From the NCBI GenBank assembly GCA_029262315.1, contig JAJCZP010000173.1, positions 1 through 37,841 of the forward strand: a DNA stretch of 37,841 bases, in the 5' to 3' direction. This DNA comes from Deltaproteobacteria bacterium (GTDB lineage Bacteria > Desulfobacterota > Binatia > UTPRO1). Below are positions 9,267 through 16,636 of this stretch, piece after piece. The position numbers and the translations under genes were made by a program. Numbering within the stretch: position 1 is the stretch's first letter; each line of letters begins with the position of its first letter. The notes beneath the pieces are model-generated. The model did no database searches. It was not told the origin of the DNA and saw only the letters and a program-made list of their open reading frames with translations.

Positions 9267-10619
9267 TCATCCAGCGCGGACGATAGCGAGTCTCGTTTTC
9301 TGCAGACGAATCCACGCCTCAACGTGCCGCCGTTGCTGATCGGTTGCCACTGCACCGGCAGACGCGAACAGCGCATCGGCAGACGCGTGGTTCCCAACGA
9401 TCAACGCGGCCAGTGCCTGGTAGGCCGTCCCCCAGGCACGGCGACGAGGATCCTCTCTATCGGCGAGCAGCGCACGGGCACTTTCAGCCGCGACCGCTGC
9501 GTGCCCATGGGCCCTCTCGATACGGCCCAACGCCAGGGACATGACGGCAGCACGCAGGTGCCGTTCGGGATCGTCGGCGCCGACGAGCGTCGCTTCCACT
9601 CTGGAGAGCTCCTCGACAAGAATCGCGCTCGCCGTCGCGCGCTCTCCGACGGCAATCAGGAGCACGCCGCGTTGCATTCGATTCTCCTCGATGTCGAGTT
9701 CGGGATGGTCTTCGATGTACTCGGTGACAGTAAGCGCCTGCTGGTACAAGCCAAGCTTCGGATACTCGCGCTGGCTCAACCGCACGAGCGAGTGGCGCTG
9801 CGGGTGCCCCGCCTGTCCACTCGCCACTAACACACCTGCCAGGAGCCCGACGCCACCGATCAACACCATGTTGGCGCGCGGGCCTTCCCAATATCGATGC
9901 TTCGGCACCCCGCGTCGACGCGCCAGCTCGAGGCTGAGGACCGCGAGCGCGAGCCCGCCGAAGAACTCGGCGAGCTCATCGAAACGCGGAAGAGGACCCA
10001 CCCGTCGATGGCAGTCAACCAGGTAAACCGGCAGGGCGAAGAACGGCCACAGACGCGGAGCGATGATCGGGAGCCCCAGCCTCGCGAACAATCCCGCCAC
10101 CCGAGGCGATGACGAAGCCGCCAGCCAGGCGAGCCCTGCGTACACGAAGGGCGTGCGCACGGCGATGCGCAGGTAGTCCCAGGGATTCAAGAAGTTGTGG
10201 ACATTGAGTTCGCCTTGAAGATTTCGGTCCTCGATGAACGCCGGAACGGTCATCCCAACGGCGCGCTGCCCCCAGCTGATCTCCTCCATAGCAAAGAAGA
10301 AGGCGGCAACGGCGAGCACCACATACCCCGGTCGTCGGAACGCCGGCCTCGCATGCATGGCGAAGAGCATCAGCACGCTCGCGGCTGCCGCCGCGATGAA
10401 CGTCGCGTCCTCGAGCAGGTGATCCTCGGCCGTGAGAAACGCGTAGAGAACCGGATGCCGATAGCAGAGGTAGTAGAGCGCCCCGAGCATCGTGCAGGCG
10501 ATGAACGCGTTGGCAGCCATCTCCAGCACAGCCGAAACAGAAGCACGCGGGGCGTACGCCCGCGTAGCAACGTGGGAGATTCGATGTCGTCCGACCGTGG
10601 CCCTGATCCCTTCAAGCAC
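9267..10619 (-). CDS. Polytopic membrane protein with EEISWGQ motif and helical C-terminal domain
   Basis: A 450-residue protein. The first ~270 residues hold seven or so hydrophobic segments. Between them lies MEEISWGQRAVGM, followed by an NLQGELNVHN segment. I recall this pair of motifs from uncharacterised membrane proteins, but no function is known to me. The last ~170 residues are soluble, Ala/Arg-rich and helical (EENRMQRGVLLIAVGERA, ALGRIERAHGHAA), resembling TPR-type repeats. The start is taken as GTG at 10619, preceded by GGAGG about 10 bases upstream; a later ATG at 10520 is possible. It lies between and opposite to two cysteine-rich paralogues, and is divergent from the one at 10893. 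Confidence 0.75.
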   Translation of the reverse strand: MLEGIRATVGRHRISHVATRAYAPRASVSAVLEMAANAFIACTMLGALYYLCYRHPVLYAFLTAEDHLLEDATFIAAAAASVLMLFAMHARPAFRRPGYVVLAVAAFFFAMEEISWGQRAVGMTVPAFIEDRNLQGELNVHNFLNPWDYLRIAVRTPFVYAGLAWLAASSSPRVAGLFARLGLPIIAPRLWPFFALPVYLVDCHRRVGPLPRFDELAEFFGGLALAVLSLELARRRGVPKHRYWEGPRANMVLIGGVGLLAGVLVASGQAGHPQRHSLVRLSQREYPKLGLYQQALTVTEYIEDHPELDIEENRMQRGVLLIAVGERATASAILVEELSRVEATLVGADDPERHLRAAVMSLALGRIERAHGHAAVAAESARALLADREDPRRRAWGTAYQALAALIVGNHASADALFASAGAVATDQQRRHVEAWIRLQKTRLAIVRAG

Positions 10620-10723
10620 AGCGTTCCGGCCTCCGCCCGCGTTCGAGCCGTAGTTTCACTATGACGGCTCGCGACATCACACACCAACCACCGCCGACGA
10701 GCGTTACCAGCGGGCGAAACGAT

Positions 10724-10740
10724 GGTCCGCCTCGCGGACC
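10724..10740. repeat. Inverted repeat GGTCCGC-CTC-GCGGACC in divergent promoter region
   Basis: Perfect 7-bp arms with a 3-base spacer, midway between the divergent genes starting at 10619 and 10893. An operator or small hairpin; which one cannot be decided from sequence. Confidence 0.4.
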
Positions 10741-10763
10741 GGATCAACAGTCAGACACGGATC

Positions 10764-10778
10764 GTCTCATTCTGAGAC
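10764..10778. repeat. Inverted repeat GTCTCA-TTC-TGAGAC in divergent promoter region
   Basis: Perfect 6-bp arms with a 3-base spacer, 24 bases after the previous inverted repeat. A candidate operator for one of the two divergent genes. Confidence 0.4.
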
Positions 10779-10849
10779 ACAGGAGAGGCGCGTGCACGTG
10801 TTCGACCTTGACTCGCGACAAAGCCGACGCGCATAGACGAACCATCTAT

Positions 10850-10871
10850 AGCAACTCATCAGCAACTCATC
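10850..10871 (+). repeat. Tandem 11-bp direct repeat in the leader of the 10893 gene
   Basis: AGCAACTCATC occurs twice back to back (10850-10860 and 10861-10871), ending 10 bases before the GGAGG ribosome-binding site at 10882-10886. It may be a regulator half-site pair or a slippage duplication. Confidence 0.5.
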
Positions 10872-10892
10872 GGGTCCCTACGGAGGTAGACT

Positions 10893-12839
10893 ATGCGCGC
10901 TCGCAATCGACGTGGTTTCGTCGCGATTGGCTTCGCCATCGCCCTGATCATCCCAAACGGTATCGTCAGAACGGCCACTGCCGGCCAGGTCACGCTACAG
11001 ATCAGCGACACCGACGATGACTACAAAGAATCGCAGAGCGGTTCATCCTCTCGTAACGATAGTACGCACGACCTGTGGGTCAACGCCGATCTGAACCAAG
11101 CGTATCGTTTCGTCGACGTCCCGCTCGACCCCGAAGAGATCATCACGTCGGCGATACTCCAGGTGTACAGTCCGAGTAGTGGCACGACGAATCTTCTGGC
11201 AGGCGTTGCATCCGGTGAAGCGGTCGGCGACGCACCCGCCTGGCAAGGCGTGAACTCCGAGATCACGAATGCGCCGAAGACCACGGCGAGCGTCGTCATC
11301 GCCAACATCCCCGCGTGGACCGCGAATACGCACAACGACCTGGTCGATGTCACGACCATCGTCCAGGAGATTGTCGATCGTGGCGATTGGTCATCTGGCA
11401 ACGCCCTCAAGATCTTCGTCAACGGTACGGATACCACCTTTCACCGGCGTTCACGCACCTACGACTCGAATCCTTCTCGTGGGGCGAAGTTGATCATCAC
11501 GACTACGGAACGCTGCGATGACCGCCTGATCGACCTCGTCGTCACCGACGATGTGCTTACCGCGGTCGATACCGGGTGGACGGGCCTCGGCCACAACGGC
11601 GCCGCGGCAACTCTCGAATCGCGGCTCACCGGCAAACTGACCGCGTGCGACAACGCCACGCCCCCTTGCGGCACATGCGACATCACTGGCCCTGAACGCA
11701 ACCGGGGCAACGGCGAGATCGATAGTCAGCGCTGCTCCGAGAACACGCGGACCAAGTGCACGACAAACGCCGACTGCACCGGTGGCGTCTGTCAGTTCTA
11801 CTTCTCGCCGCATTTGTCCGTTCACACCCAGAGCCCCGACTTCTGCGCCGGGAGCCCCATCACCGGATCCATCACCGGAACCGTCAATCTGGGCACGGGG
11901 GCCTTGGCAGTGACCGTCCCCATGCTCCAGACGCGCTCGCTCGGTCTGTGTCCAAGCTGCGAAAATGATGTGGCCCCCAACGACGGCGTCCGCGACGGAA
12001 CCTGCGCGGGCGGTCCGAACGACACCCTGACCTGTGACGCGAATGGGCAGACGAATCCGCACGACGGCAAGATGAGCCTCGACTGTCCACCCGGTCCCTC
12101 CGTTTCACTCGATGCCACGATCGAAGGCAGCACGGACACCGAGACGCTCACCCTGGTTGCAACCAGTCCGACGTGTCGAGGCTCCGCTCCCGACCTCTGC
12201 CTCTGCGATACGTGCAACAACGCGGCCGAAGAGCCGTGCTTCACGCACGCGGACTGCCCCGACAATCCGCCGGGCACCGCCGGGATCTGCGGCGGACTCC
12301 GTTGCGACTCGGGCGGCGTCGTCGTCCCCTGCACGTCGGCCTTGGATCCCGTGTGCACCCTGTTGGGCTCGTGCGCCGCGCCCGGCCCGCAAACCAGGCC
12401 GAACACGTGCTTAAACGCGGTATGTGTCACGTCACCCACCGGTGACGGTATTTGCTCCGCGGGCCCCTTCGACCTTACCTGCAGCACGGCGCCCTTCGCG
12501 CCGTGTCTGAACGATGCGAACTGCGCGGCCTTTCTCACTTGCAGCAACGATCCGGAGACCGTGTGCGTCGCAGATAGCGACTGTCCCGCCTCGGGAACAT
12601 GCGTCGCGGATAGCTGCACCGCCAGTGCCAGAGGGTGTTTTACCGGCAACGGAACCCTGGGCGGCACCGTCACGACCACTGGATCCGCCGACACCCCTGT
12701 CGACGACGAATGGGACGCGACACTTTCCCAGCCGCTCGAATGCGCCGGGCCGTCAGGAGTCACAGTGATCGACAACGCGGTCGGGCTCCCGGGCGTTTTG
12801 CGGCGCCAACTCCCGGTGCACGTCCGCGTCCGGAACTAG
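10893..12839 (+). CDS. Exported cysteine-rich protein with DNRLRE-like N-terminal domain (paralogue 2)
   Basis: A 648-residue protein with a signal peptide (hydrophobic residues about 8-30, ending ATAG). GGAGG six bases before the ATG supports the start. Residues about 32-205 resemble a DNRLRE/CBM-like beta-sandwich (YRFVDVPLDPEEIITSAILQVYS), a surface-protein domain. The rest is cysteine-rich with CxxxxDC..GxC units (for example CTTNADCTGGVC) and aligns in order with the middle of the 6677 protein, from TGWTG through SLDC and PTGDGxCxAGP to DxxxGLPG near its end. It lacks the N-terminal WAIT units and the C-terminal CGDG repeats of its paralogue. Probably disulfide-rich and extracytoplasmic; substrate unknown. 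A very strong hairpin follows. Confidence 0.8.
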   Translation: MRARNRRGFVAIGFAIALIIPNGIVRTATAGQVTLQISDTDDDYKESQSGSSSRNDSTHDLWVNADLNQAYRFVDVPLDPEEIITSAILQVYSPSSGTTNLLAGVASGEAVGDAPAWQGVNSEITNAPKTTASVVIANIPAWTANTHNDLVDVTTIVQEIVDRGDWSSGNALKIFVNGTDTTFHRRSRTYDSNPSRGAKLIITTTERCDDRLIDLVVTDDVLTAVDTGWTGLGHNGAAATLESRLTGKLTACDNATPPCGTCDITGPERNRGNGEIDSQRCSENTRTKCTTNADCTGGVCQFYFSPHLSVHTQSPDFCAGSPITGSITGTVNLGTGALAVTVPMLQTRSLGLCPSCENDVAPNDGVRDGTCAGGPNDTLTCDANGQTNPHDGKMSLDCPPGPSVSLDATIEGSTDTETLTLVATSPTCRGSAPDLCLCDTCNNAAEEPCFTHADCPDNPPGTAGICGGLRCDSGGVVVPCTSALDPVCTLLGSCAAPGPQTRPNTCLNAVCVTSPTGDGICSAGPFDLTCSTAPFAPCLNDANCAAFLTCSNDPETVCVADSDCPASGTCVADSCTASARGCFTGNGTLGGTVTTTGSADTPVDDEWDATLSQPLECAGPSGVTVIDNAVGLPGVLRRQLPVHVRVRN

Positions 12840-12865
12840 GAACCGCGCCGCACGCATTCGTTGAA

Positions 12866-12905
12866 GCAAGCGCAGGACCCGCTCGTTTCGGGGTCCTGCG
12901 CTTGC
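12866..12905. terminator. Hairpin with 15-bp perfect stem after the 10893 gene
   Basis: GCAAGCGCAGGACCC (12866-12880) pairs perfectly with GGGTCCTGCGCTTGC (12891-12905) across a 10-base loop, 27 bases after the stop codon. Almost certainly a transcription-ending or 3'-protecting hairpin, although no T-run follows. Confidence 0.7.
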
Positions 12906-13013
12906 GCTCCTCTGAGGACACGGCGGCCGGTGACTTCACACCGCGCCGCCGTGCCCCCGCCCCTCTGACGGCGCCTCCGTTCGTCCCCAGCAACACCTTC
13001 GAGGACTGGAACG

Positions 13014-13031
13014 ACCCGATCGCGATCGGGT
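13014..13031. promoter_or_regulatory. 18-bp perfect palindrome upstream of TetR operon
   Basis: ACCCGATCGCGATCGGGT is a perfect palindrome without spacer, 58 bases before the TetR start. Its centre is 40 bp from that of the next palindrome. It could be a second operator or a hairpin; the sequence does not decide. Confidence 0.45.
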
Positions 13032-13054
13032 GCTCAGATTTCTGGGATGGGTTC

Positions 13055-13070
13055 TTGAATTAACATTCAA
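13055..13070. promoter_or_regulatory. TetR-type operator candidate TTGAAT-TAAC-ATTCAA
   Basis: Perfect 6-bp arms with a 4-base spacer, ending 19 bases before the TetR ATG at 13090. Its AT-rich sequence stands out from the GC-rich surroundings. The position is typical of an autorepressed TetR gene, and the left arm could double as a -35 box. Confidence 0.65.
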
Positions 13071-13089
13071 TAACCCCTACTCTCCACCC

Positions 13090-13680
13090 ATGGCACGGCC
13101 CAGCAACTTCGAACCCGATCAGGTCGCCGAGGAACTGCTCCAAACCTTCTGGCGTCGCGGCTACGCACGCACCGCCATTGCCGACCTCACGGCCGCGACC
13201 AAACTCCTCCCGGGCAGCCTCTACGGTGCTTTTGGAAACAAAGAAGCGATGTTCCGCATCGCCGTCGCACGCTACCAGGCCTACCTCCGCTCTGCGGTCC
13301 GCGTCCCGACCCGAGGCGTGGCCGGACTGCTGGATCTCCTGGACGCGGTCGTGCGGATCACGGTGGAGGACCCCGAGCGTCGCGGGTGTCTCGTCATCAA
13401 CGCGATCCCCGAAGCGGCGTCCTACTCCGCGGAGACCCGGCAACTCCTACAGGACGACCTGTGCGGATCACAGCGGATCATCCGGAAGCGCCTCCTCGAG
13501 GCGCAGCGGGAATCGGGCGTGCGCGTCGACGTCGACGCACTCGCGGCAACCCTCTTCTCGGCGATCGTCGGCATTCGAGTGCTGGGACGTGCCGGGCAAA
13601 CACCCGCACAGCTTCAGGCCGTCGCCGACGGCGCGAAGCTCCTCGTGGAACGATATTTCGCTCGCTCGCGAAACCCCTAA
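13090..13680 (+). CDS. TetR/AcrR family transcriptional regulator
   Basis: A 196-residue TetR-family repressor. The start is ATG at 13090 (MARPSNFEPDQVAEELL), the usual TetR N-terminus; an in-frame upstream ATG at 13030 would add residues unlike the family and run through the palindrome. The helix-turn-helix is at about residues 27-50 (TAIADLTAATKLLPGSLYGAFGNKEAMF). The C-terminal ligand domain contains RGCLVINAIPEAA, seen in ComR/NemR-like members. Nineteen bases separate it from the next gene, so it leads an operon with the NTF2-like protein and GST. It probably represses this operon through the site at 13055-13070. The GST neighbour suggests an electrophile or toxic compound as inducer. 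Confidence 0.9.
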   Translation: MARPSNFEPDQVAEELLQTFWRRGYARTAIADLTAATKLLPGSLYGAFGNKEAMFRIAVARYQAYLRSAVRVPTRGVAGLLDLLDAVVRITVEDPERRGCLVINAIPEAASYSAETRQLLQDDLCGSQRIIRKRLLEAQRESGVRVDVDALAATLFSAIVGIRVLGRAGQTPAQLQAVADGAKLLVERYFARSRNP

Positions 13681-13699
13681 CGAAACGGAGGAACATCCC

Positions 13700-14191
13700 A
13701 TGACACGACAAGAAGTAGTGGACCAGGTGGAACACGCGACGATCGAAGGCTGTGAGGCCGTGGGACCGGAACGCCGGACCTTCCTCAACGCCGCGTTTGT
13801 CGAGCATCTCGGAGCCGAGATGGCCGGCGACGTGCCCGCGATCATCGCGACGTTCTCGAAAAACGGCGGGCACCTCAGCTTCAATGGAGCACGCTACGAG
13901 GGACCGGAGGAACTCACGACCTTCCACAAGGACTTCGGCTGGGACGGGCGCGGTCTGTTCTCGGATATCAGTGGCAAGATCGTGCGCGTCCTCTATACGC
14001 ACAACAGCATGACCGTGGAGTTCGCCGTACGCGCCAACGTCGACGTGGCCCTGGGCGATGCGCCGGCCGGCCGAACGGTGGCGTTCCCTATGTGCACGAT
14101 CTACCAGTTCGACGACGACGGAAAGCTCCAATCAGAGCGGGCGTACGCCGACTCGGGCGCTCTCCTCCCGCAGCCGATTCTATCTCTGTGA
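13700..14191 (+). CDS. NTF2/SnoaL-like protein
   Basis: A 163-residue protein; the ATG at 13700 is preceded by GGAGG. The pattern fits a single NTF2-fold domain: an N-terminal helix (FLNAAFVEHLGAEMAGDVPAIIATFS), then strands HLSFNGARYEGPEELTTFH and MTVEFAVRANVDV, ending FDDDGKLQSERAYAD. Such proteins bind or isomerise small hydrophobic molecules, but no catalytic set is clear here. It lies between a TetR gene (19-base gap) and a GST gene (4-base gap), so the three are probably co-transcribed and act on the same compound. No signal peptide. Confidence 0.8.
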   Translation: MTRQEVVDQVEHATIEGCEAVGPERRTFLNAAFVEHLGAEMAGDVPAIIATFSKNGGHLSFNGARYEGPEELTTFHKDFGWDGRGLFSDISGKIVRVLYTHNSMTVEFAVRANVDVALGDAPAGRTVAFPMCTIYQFDDDGKLQSERAYADSGALLPQPILSL

Positions 14192-14195
14192 GCAT

Positions 14196-14810
14196 ATGAC
14201 CTACCGCTTGACCTATTGGCGTAAGCGAGGTCGAGGCGAGCAAATCCGTCTGCTTCTGAATTTGCTCGCGGAGGACTACGACGACATCTACGTCGAACAG
14301 GGGCCTACGTTCGACGCGCTCCAGGCGCAAGGTGCGACGACCCTCCCCTTCGGATCGATCCCGCTCCTCGAGGACGGTGACTTCAAGCTCGTCCAGGGTC
14401 CCGTCATCCTCGGCTACCTCGCACGCAAGCACGGACTCCTGCCCGACGACTCGCGTGTGCGGGCCCACGCGGACGCGATCGCCCTCGGCGCCGAGGACCT
14501 GCGCATGGACTACTTCCGCCTACTGGGACGCTCGGCCGAGAAACAACAAGCGTTCCTCACCGGGAAATTCCGTCGACGTTGGCTGCCCCGTCTCGAGAGT
14601 CTGCTCATCCTGAACGATGCGCGCTGTTTCGTTGGCAACGGATTCACGCATGCCGACGTCGCGGTCTGGGACGCACTGGACGCGATCGTAACCTGGATTC
14701 CGGGCGCGGAGTTGTCGGCCTTCTCCACGCTGGCCGCCTTCTACGCTCGCTTCGCCGACGAGCCGAGAATCGCCACGTATCTCCACTCCGACCGACGCAT
14801 TCCAGGATAG
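14196..14810 (+). CDS. Glutathione S-transferase
   Basis: A 204-residue cytoplasmic GST. The N-terminal thioredoxin-like domain has YWRKRGRGEQIRLLL with Tyr7 in the position of the catalytic Tyr of pi/sigma-class enzymes. It also has LPFGSIPLLED (cis-Pro loop) and a LVQGPVILGYLA segment in place of the usual QSxAI glutathione-binding motif. The C-terminal helical domain includes FVGNGFTHADVAVWDALDAI with the conserved Asp. It probably conjugates glutathione to an electrophile. The start at 14196 is four bases after the preceding stop; it is the third gene of the TetR operon. Confidence 0.88.
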   Translation: MTYRLTYWRKRGRGEQIRLLLNLLAEDYDDIYVEQGPTFDALQAQGATTLPFGSIPLLEDGDFKLVQGPVILGYLARKHGLLPDDSRVRAHADAIALGAEDLRMDYFRLLGRSAEKQQAFLTGKFRRRWLPRLESLLILNDARCFVGNGFTHADVAVWDALDAIVTWIPGAELSAFSTLAAFYARFADEPRIATYLHSDRRIPG

Positions 14811-14923
14811 TCGACCGCGGCCTGGCGCGCCGCCGTCGAGGATCGCTCGGTGCGCGGCCAGGGAGGCCGGCCGTGCGGACGACGCGTTGCGATCGGCCGT
14901 CCCCGCTGTGGTATACGAACGCG

Positions 14924-15322
14924 ATGCTATCGAAATTCGTGTACGTCACCGGAGCCCTGGACTTCTTGATCGGCGCCGCCACGTGGGGCGGCGCAATGTA
15001 CGATCCACAACCAGGTCAGTTCGTCGCGTTCATGACGCTCGGCACCTTTCTTATGATGGCTGCGGCATGTCTAATGTGGGCCTCCAAAGACATGGAGAAC
15101 CGGGCGCCGGTCATCTTCTGGCAAGGCCTGGTTCGCCTCACCGCCGTCAGTTCTGTCCTCTATGCGGTGCCGGCCGGACTCTCGCAGCCGTGGGAGTACG
15201 CGCTGGTGGTCTTCGACGGCGCGATCGGCTTGACCTACGTAATCGGGATGGCGCGTGTGACCGGCTGCTCGTTCCTCGAGTTGCTGCAGTGCAAAACCAG
15301 TCCGGACGCACAGACCGCGTAA
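14924..15322 (+). CDS. Small four-helix membrane protein
   Basis: A 132-residue protein with about four hydrophobic segments (FVYVTGALDFLIGAATWG, FMTLGTFLMMAAACLMW, LVRLTAVSSVLYAVPAG, YALVVFDGAIGLTYVIG) and short loops. It resembles uncharacterised inner-membrane proteins; I cannot assign a function. The start is ATG at 14924. No Shine-Dalgarno is visible, but TATACG at 14912-14917 looks like a -10 box placing the transcript start at or near the ATG, so it may be leaderless. It is separated from the GST gene by 113 bases and converges on the amidohydrolase. Confidence 0.7.
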   Translation: MLSKFVYVTGALDFLIGAATWGGAMYDPQPGQFVAFMTLGTFLMMAAACLMWASKDMENRAPVIFWQGLVRLTAVSSVLYAVPAGLSQPWEYALVVFDGAIGLTYVIGMARVTGCSFLELLQCKTSPDAQTA

Positions 15323-15373
15323 GCGGGATCAAGGCGCGCGCTGCCGGTCGCGTCTCGATGATCTTCTCCTCGA

Positions 15374-16519
15374 TCAGAGCCCGTAGATGCGGGTGACGTT
15401 CTCGCCGAGGACCTTGGCGCGCGTGGACGGCGTCAAGGTCGACACAAAACGCTCGAGGGCCGGCGCCCAGGCTGACGAGTGGTCGGGATGCGGGTAGTCC
15501 GTGGCCCACATGAAGCAATGCGCTCCCACGTGGTCGAGCAGATGCGGCGCCGCGGTTTCGTCGGGGTCGCCCGAGACAAAGCACTGCCGACGGAAGTACT
15601 CGGCAGGGGGCATCGTCAACGGCGTGGTCCGACCAAGGGCGGTCTCGTAGATCGCGTCGAGGCGGTCGAGAAAGGACCCGACCCAGCCGGAGCCCGATTC
15701 GAGCACTCCGATCTTGAGCGTCGGAAACCGTTCCAGCGTACCGAGCGCATAGAATGAAAGCAGCGCCTGCTGCGCGCCTTGGCGGAGCATGGTGTTGTAG
15801 AAGAACTCGCTCGCCAACCCGAGTCGCTTGAAACGAATCGGCACCGCCCATGTCGGCTCGATCGTGGGATGGATCGCGAGCGGCACGTCGAGCCGGCAGG
15901 CCGCCGCGAACAACGGATCGTGATCGGCGTGCCCCGGCGCCTTCCGGGATTGGGTAAAGGGGGCCATGAAGGCACCGCGACACCCATCGGCGACGGCGCG
16001 TTCCAACTCGACGGCGGCCGCCTCCGGATCGAGCAGCGACACATGGGCGATCGGCACCAGCCGCCCGCCGGAGTCGCGGCAGAAATCGGCAATCCACCGA
16101 TTGTAGGCCCGTTGGTACGCCACCGTGAGCTCGCGATCGTCGAGCTCGCACTCCCACAATAGCCCGAGCGTCGGATAGAGCAGCGCCTTGTCCAGGTTTT
16201 CCTGGTCGAGAAGCTGGATCCGCTCGGCCGCGTCGCCGCCTCCGAACGGAATGTGCTCCATGTAGCGGCGCTCGGGGCTCATCCTCGCAGCCTCCTCGCC
16301 CATCGCGCCGAGCATGCCGAGCGAGCCAGGCTGGGTCCGCACCGACGGCACACCACCGACCTCGAGATGCTCGTACCCGTCATCACCGACGCGGATCCGG
16401 AGGGCACGGGCGCGGTAACGCGCTTCGAGATACTCCTCCCACAACGTCGCGGGCTCGAGAACGTGGCCGTCGGCGTCGATGGTTCCCGCGTAGGGAAAGC
16501 GAACGATCTCGTAGGCCAT
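15374..16519 (-). CDS. Amidohydrolase-family (COG2159) metal-dependent hydrolase
   Basis: A 381-residue protein of the amidohydrolase-2 family (TIM barrel; ACMSD/gamma-resorcylate-decarboxylase-like hydrolases and decarboxylases). Visible signatures are the N-terminal DADGHVLEP (a one-His version of the DxHxH metal motif), LAIHPT in the barrel, LKIGVLESGSGWV, and FMWATDYPHPD with the catalytic Asp near the C-terminus. The start is ATG at 16519 (MAYEIVRFPYAG), preceded by GGAGAGG on the minus strand; the longer open frame upstream reads antisense to the sulfotransferase. It is divergent from that gene with 117 bases between starts. The substrate is likely an aromatic or cyclic acid, inferred only from family. 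Confidence 0.88.
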   Translation of the reverse strand: MAYEIVRFPYAGTIDADGHVLEPATLWEEYLEARYRARALRIRVGDDGYEHLEVGGVPSVRTQPGSLGMLGAMGEEAARMSPERRYMEHIPFGGGDAAERIQLLDQENLDKALLYPTLGLLWECELDDRELTVAYQRAYNRWIADFCRDSGGRLVPIAHVSLLDPEAAAVELERAVADGCRGAFMAPFTQSRKAPGHADHDPLFAAACRLDVPLAIHPTIEPTWAVPIRFKRLGLASEFFYNTMLRQGAQQALLSFYALGTLERFPTLKIGVLESGSGWVGSFLDRLDAIYETALGRTTPLTMPPAEYFRRQCFVSGDPDETAAPHLLDHVGAHCFMWATDYPHPDHSSAWAPALERFVSTLTPSTRAKVLGENVTRIYGL

Positions 16520-16636
16520 GGGTGGCGATCCTCTCCGTCCGCCAGGAAGTATGCCACGAACACGCTCGAGGACGAGCCCGCCGAACCTCGCACATCGGTT
16601 CCGACGACGAGATCGTCGTTGCGGGTCTTGGATACG

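Noticed and set aside
9165-9830. Plus-strand frame opposite the EEISWGQ membrane protein
   Set aside because: No export signal, motif or ribosome-binding site, while the minus-strand gene has clear membrane segments and motifs.
10808-10840. A sigma-70-like promoter starting with TTGACT before the 10893 gene
   Set aside because: No acceptable -10 box at 16-18 bases spacing.
11035-11047. GTAAC inside the second cysteine-rich gene with a GTTCA 12 bases before
   Set aside because: The left arm mismatches at two positions and it lies in coding sequence.
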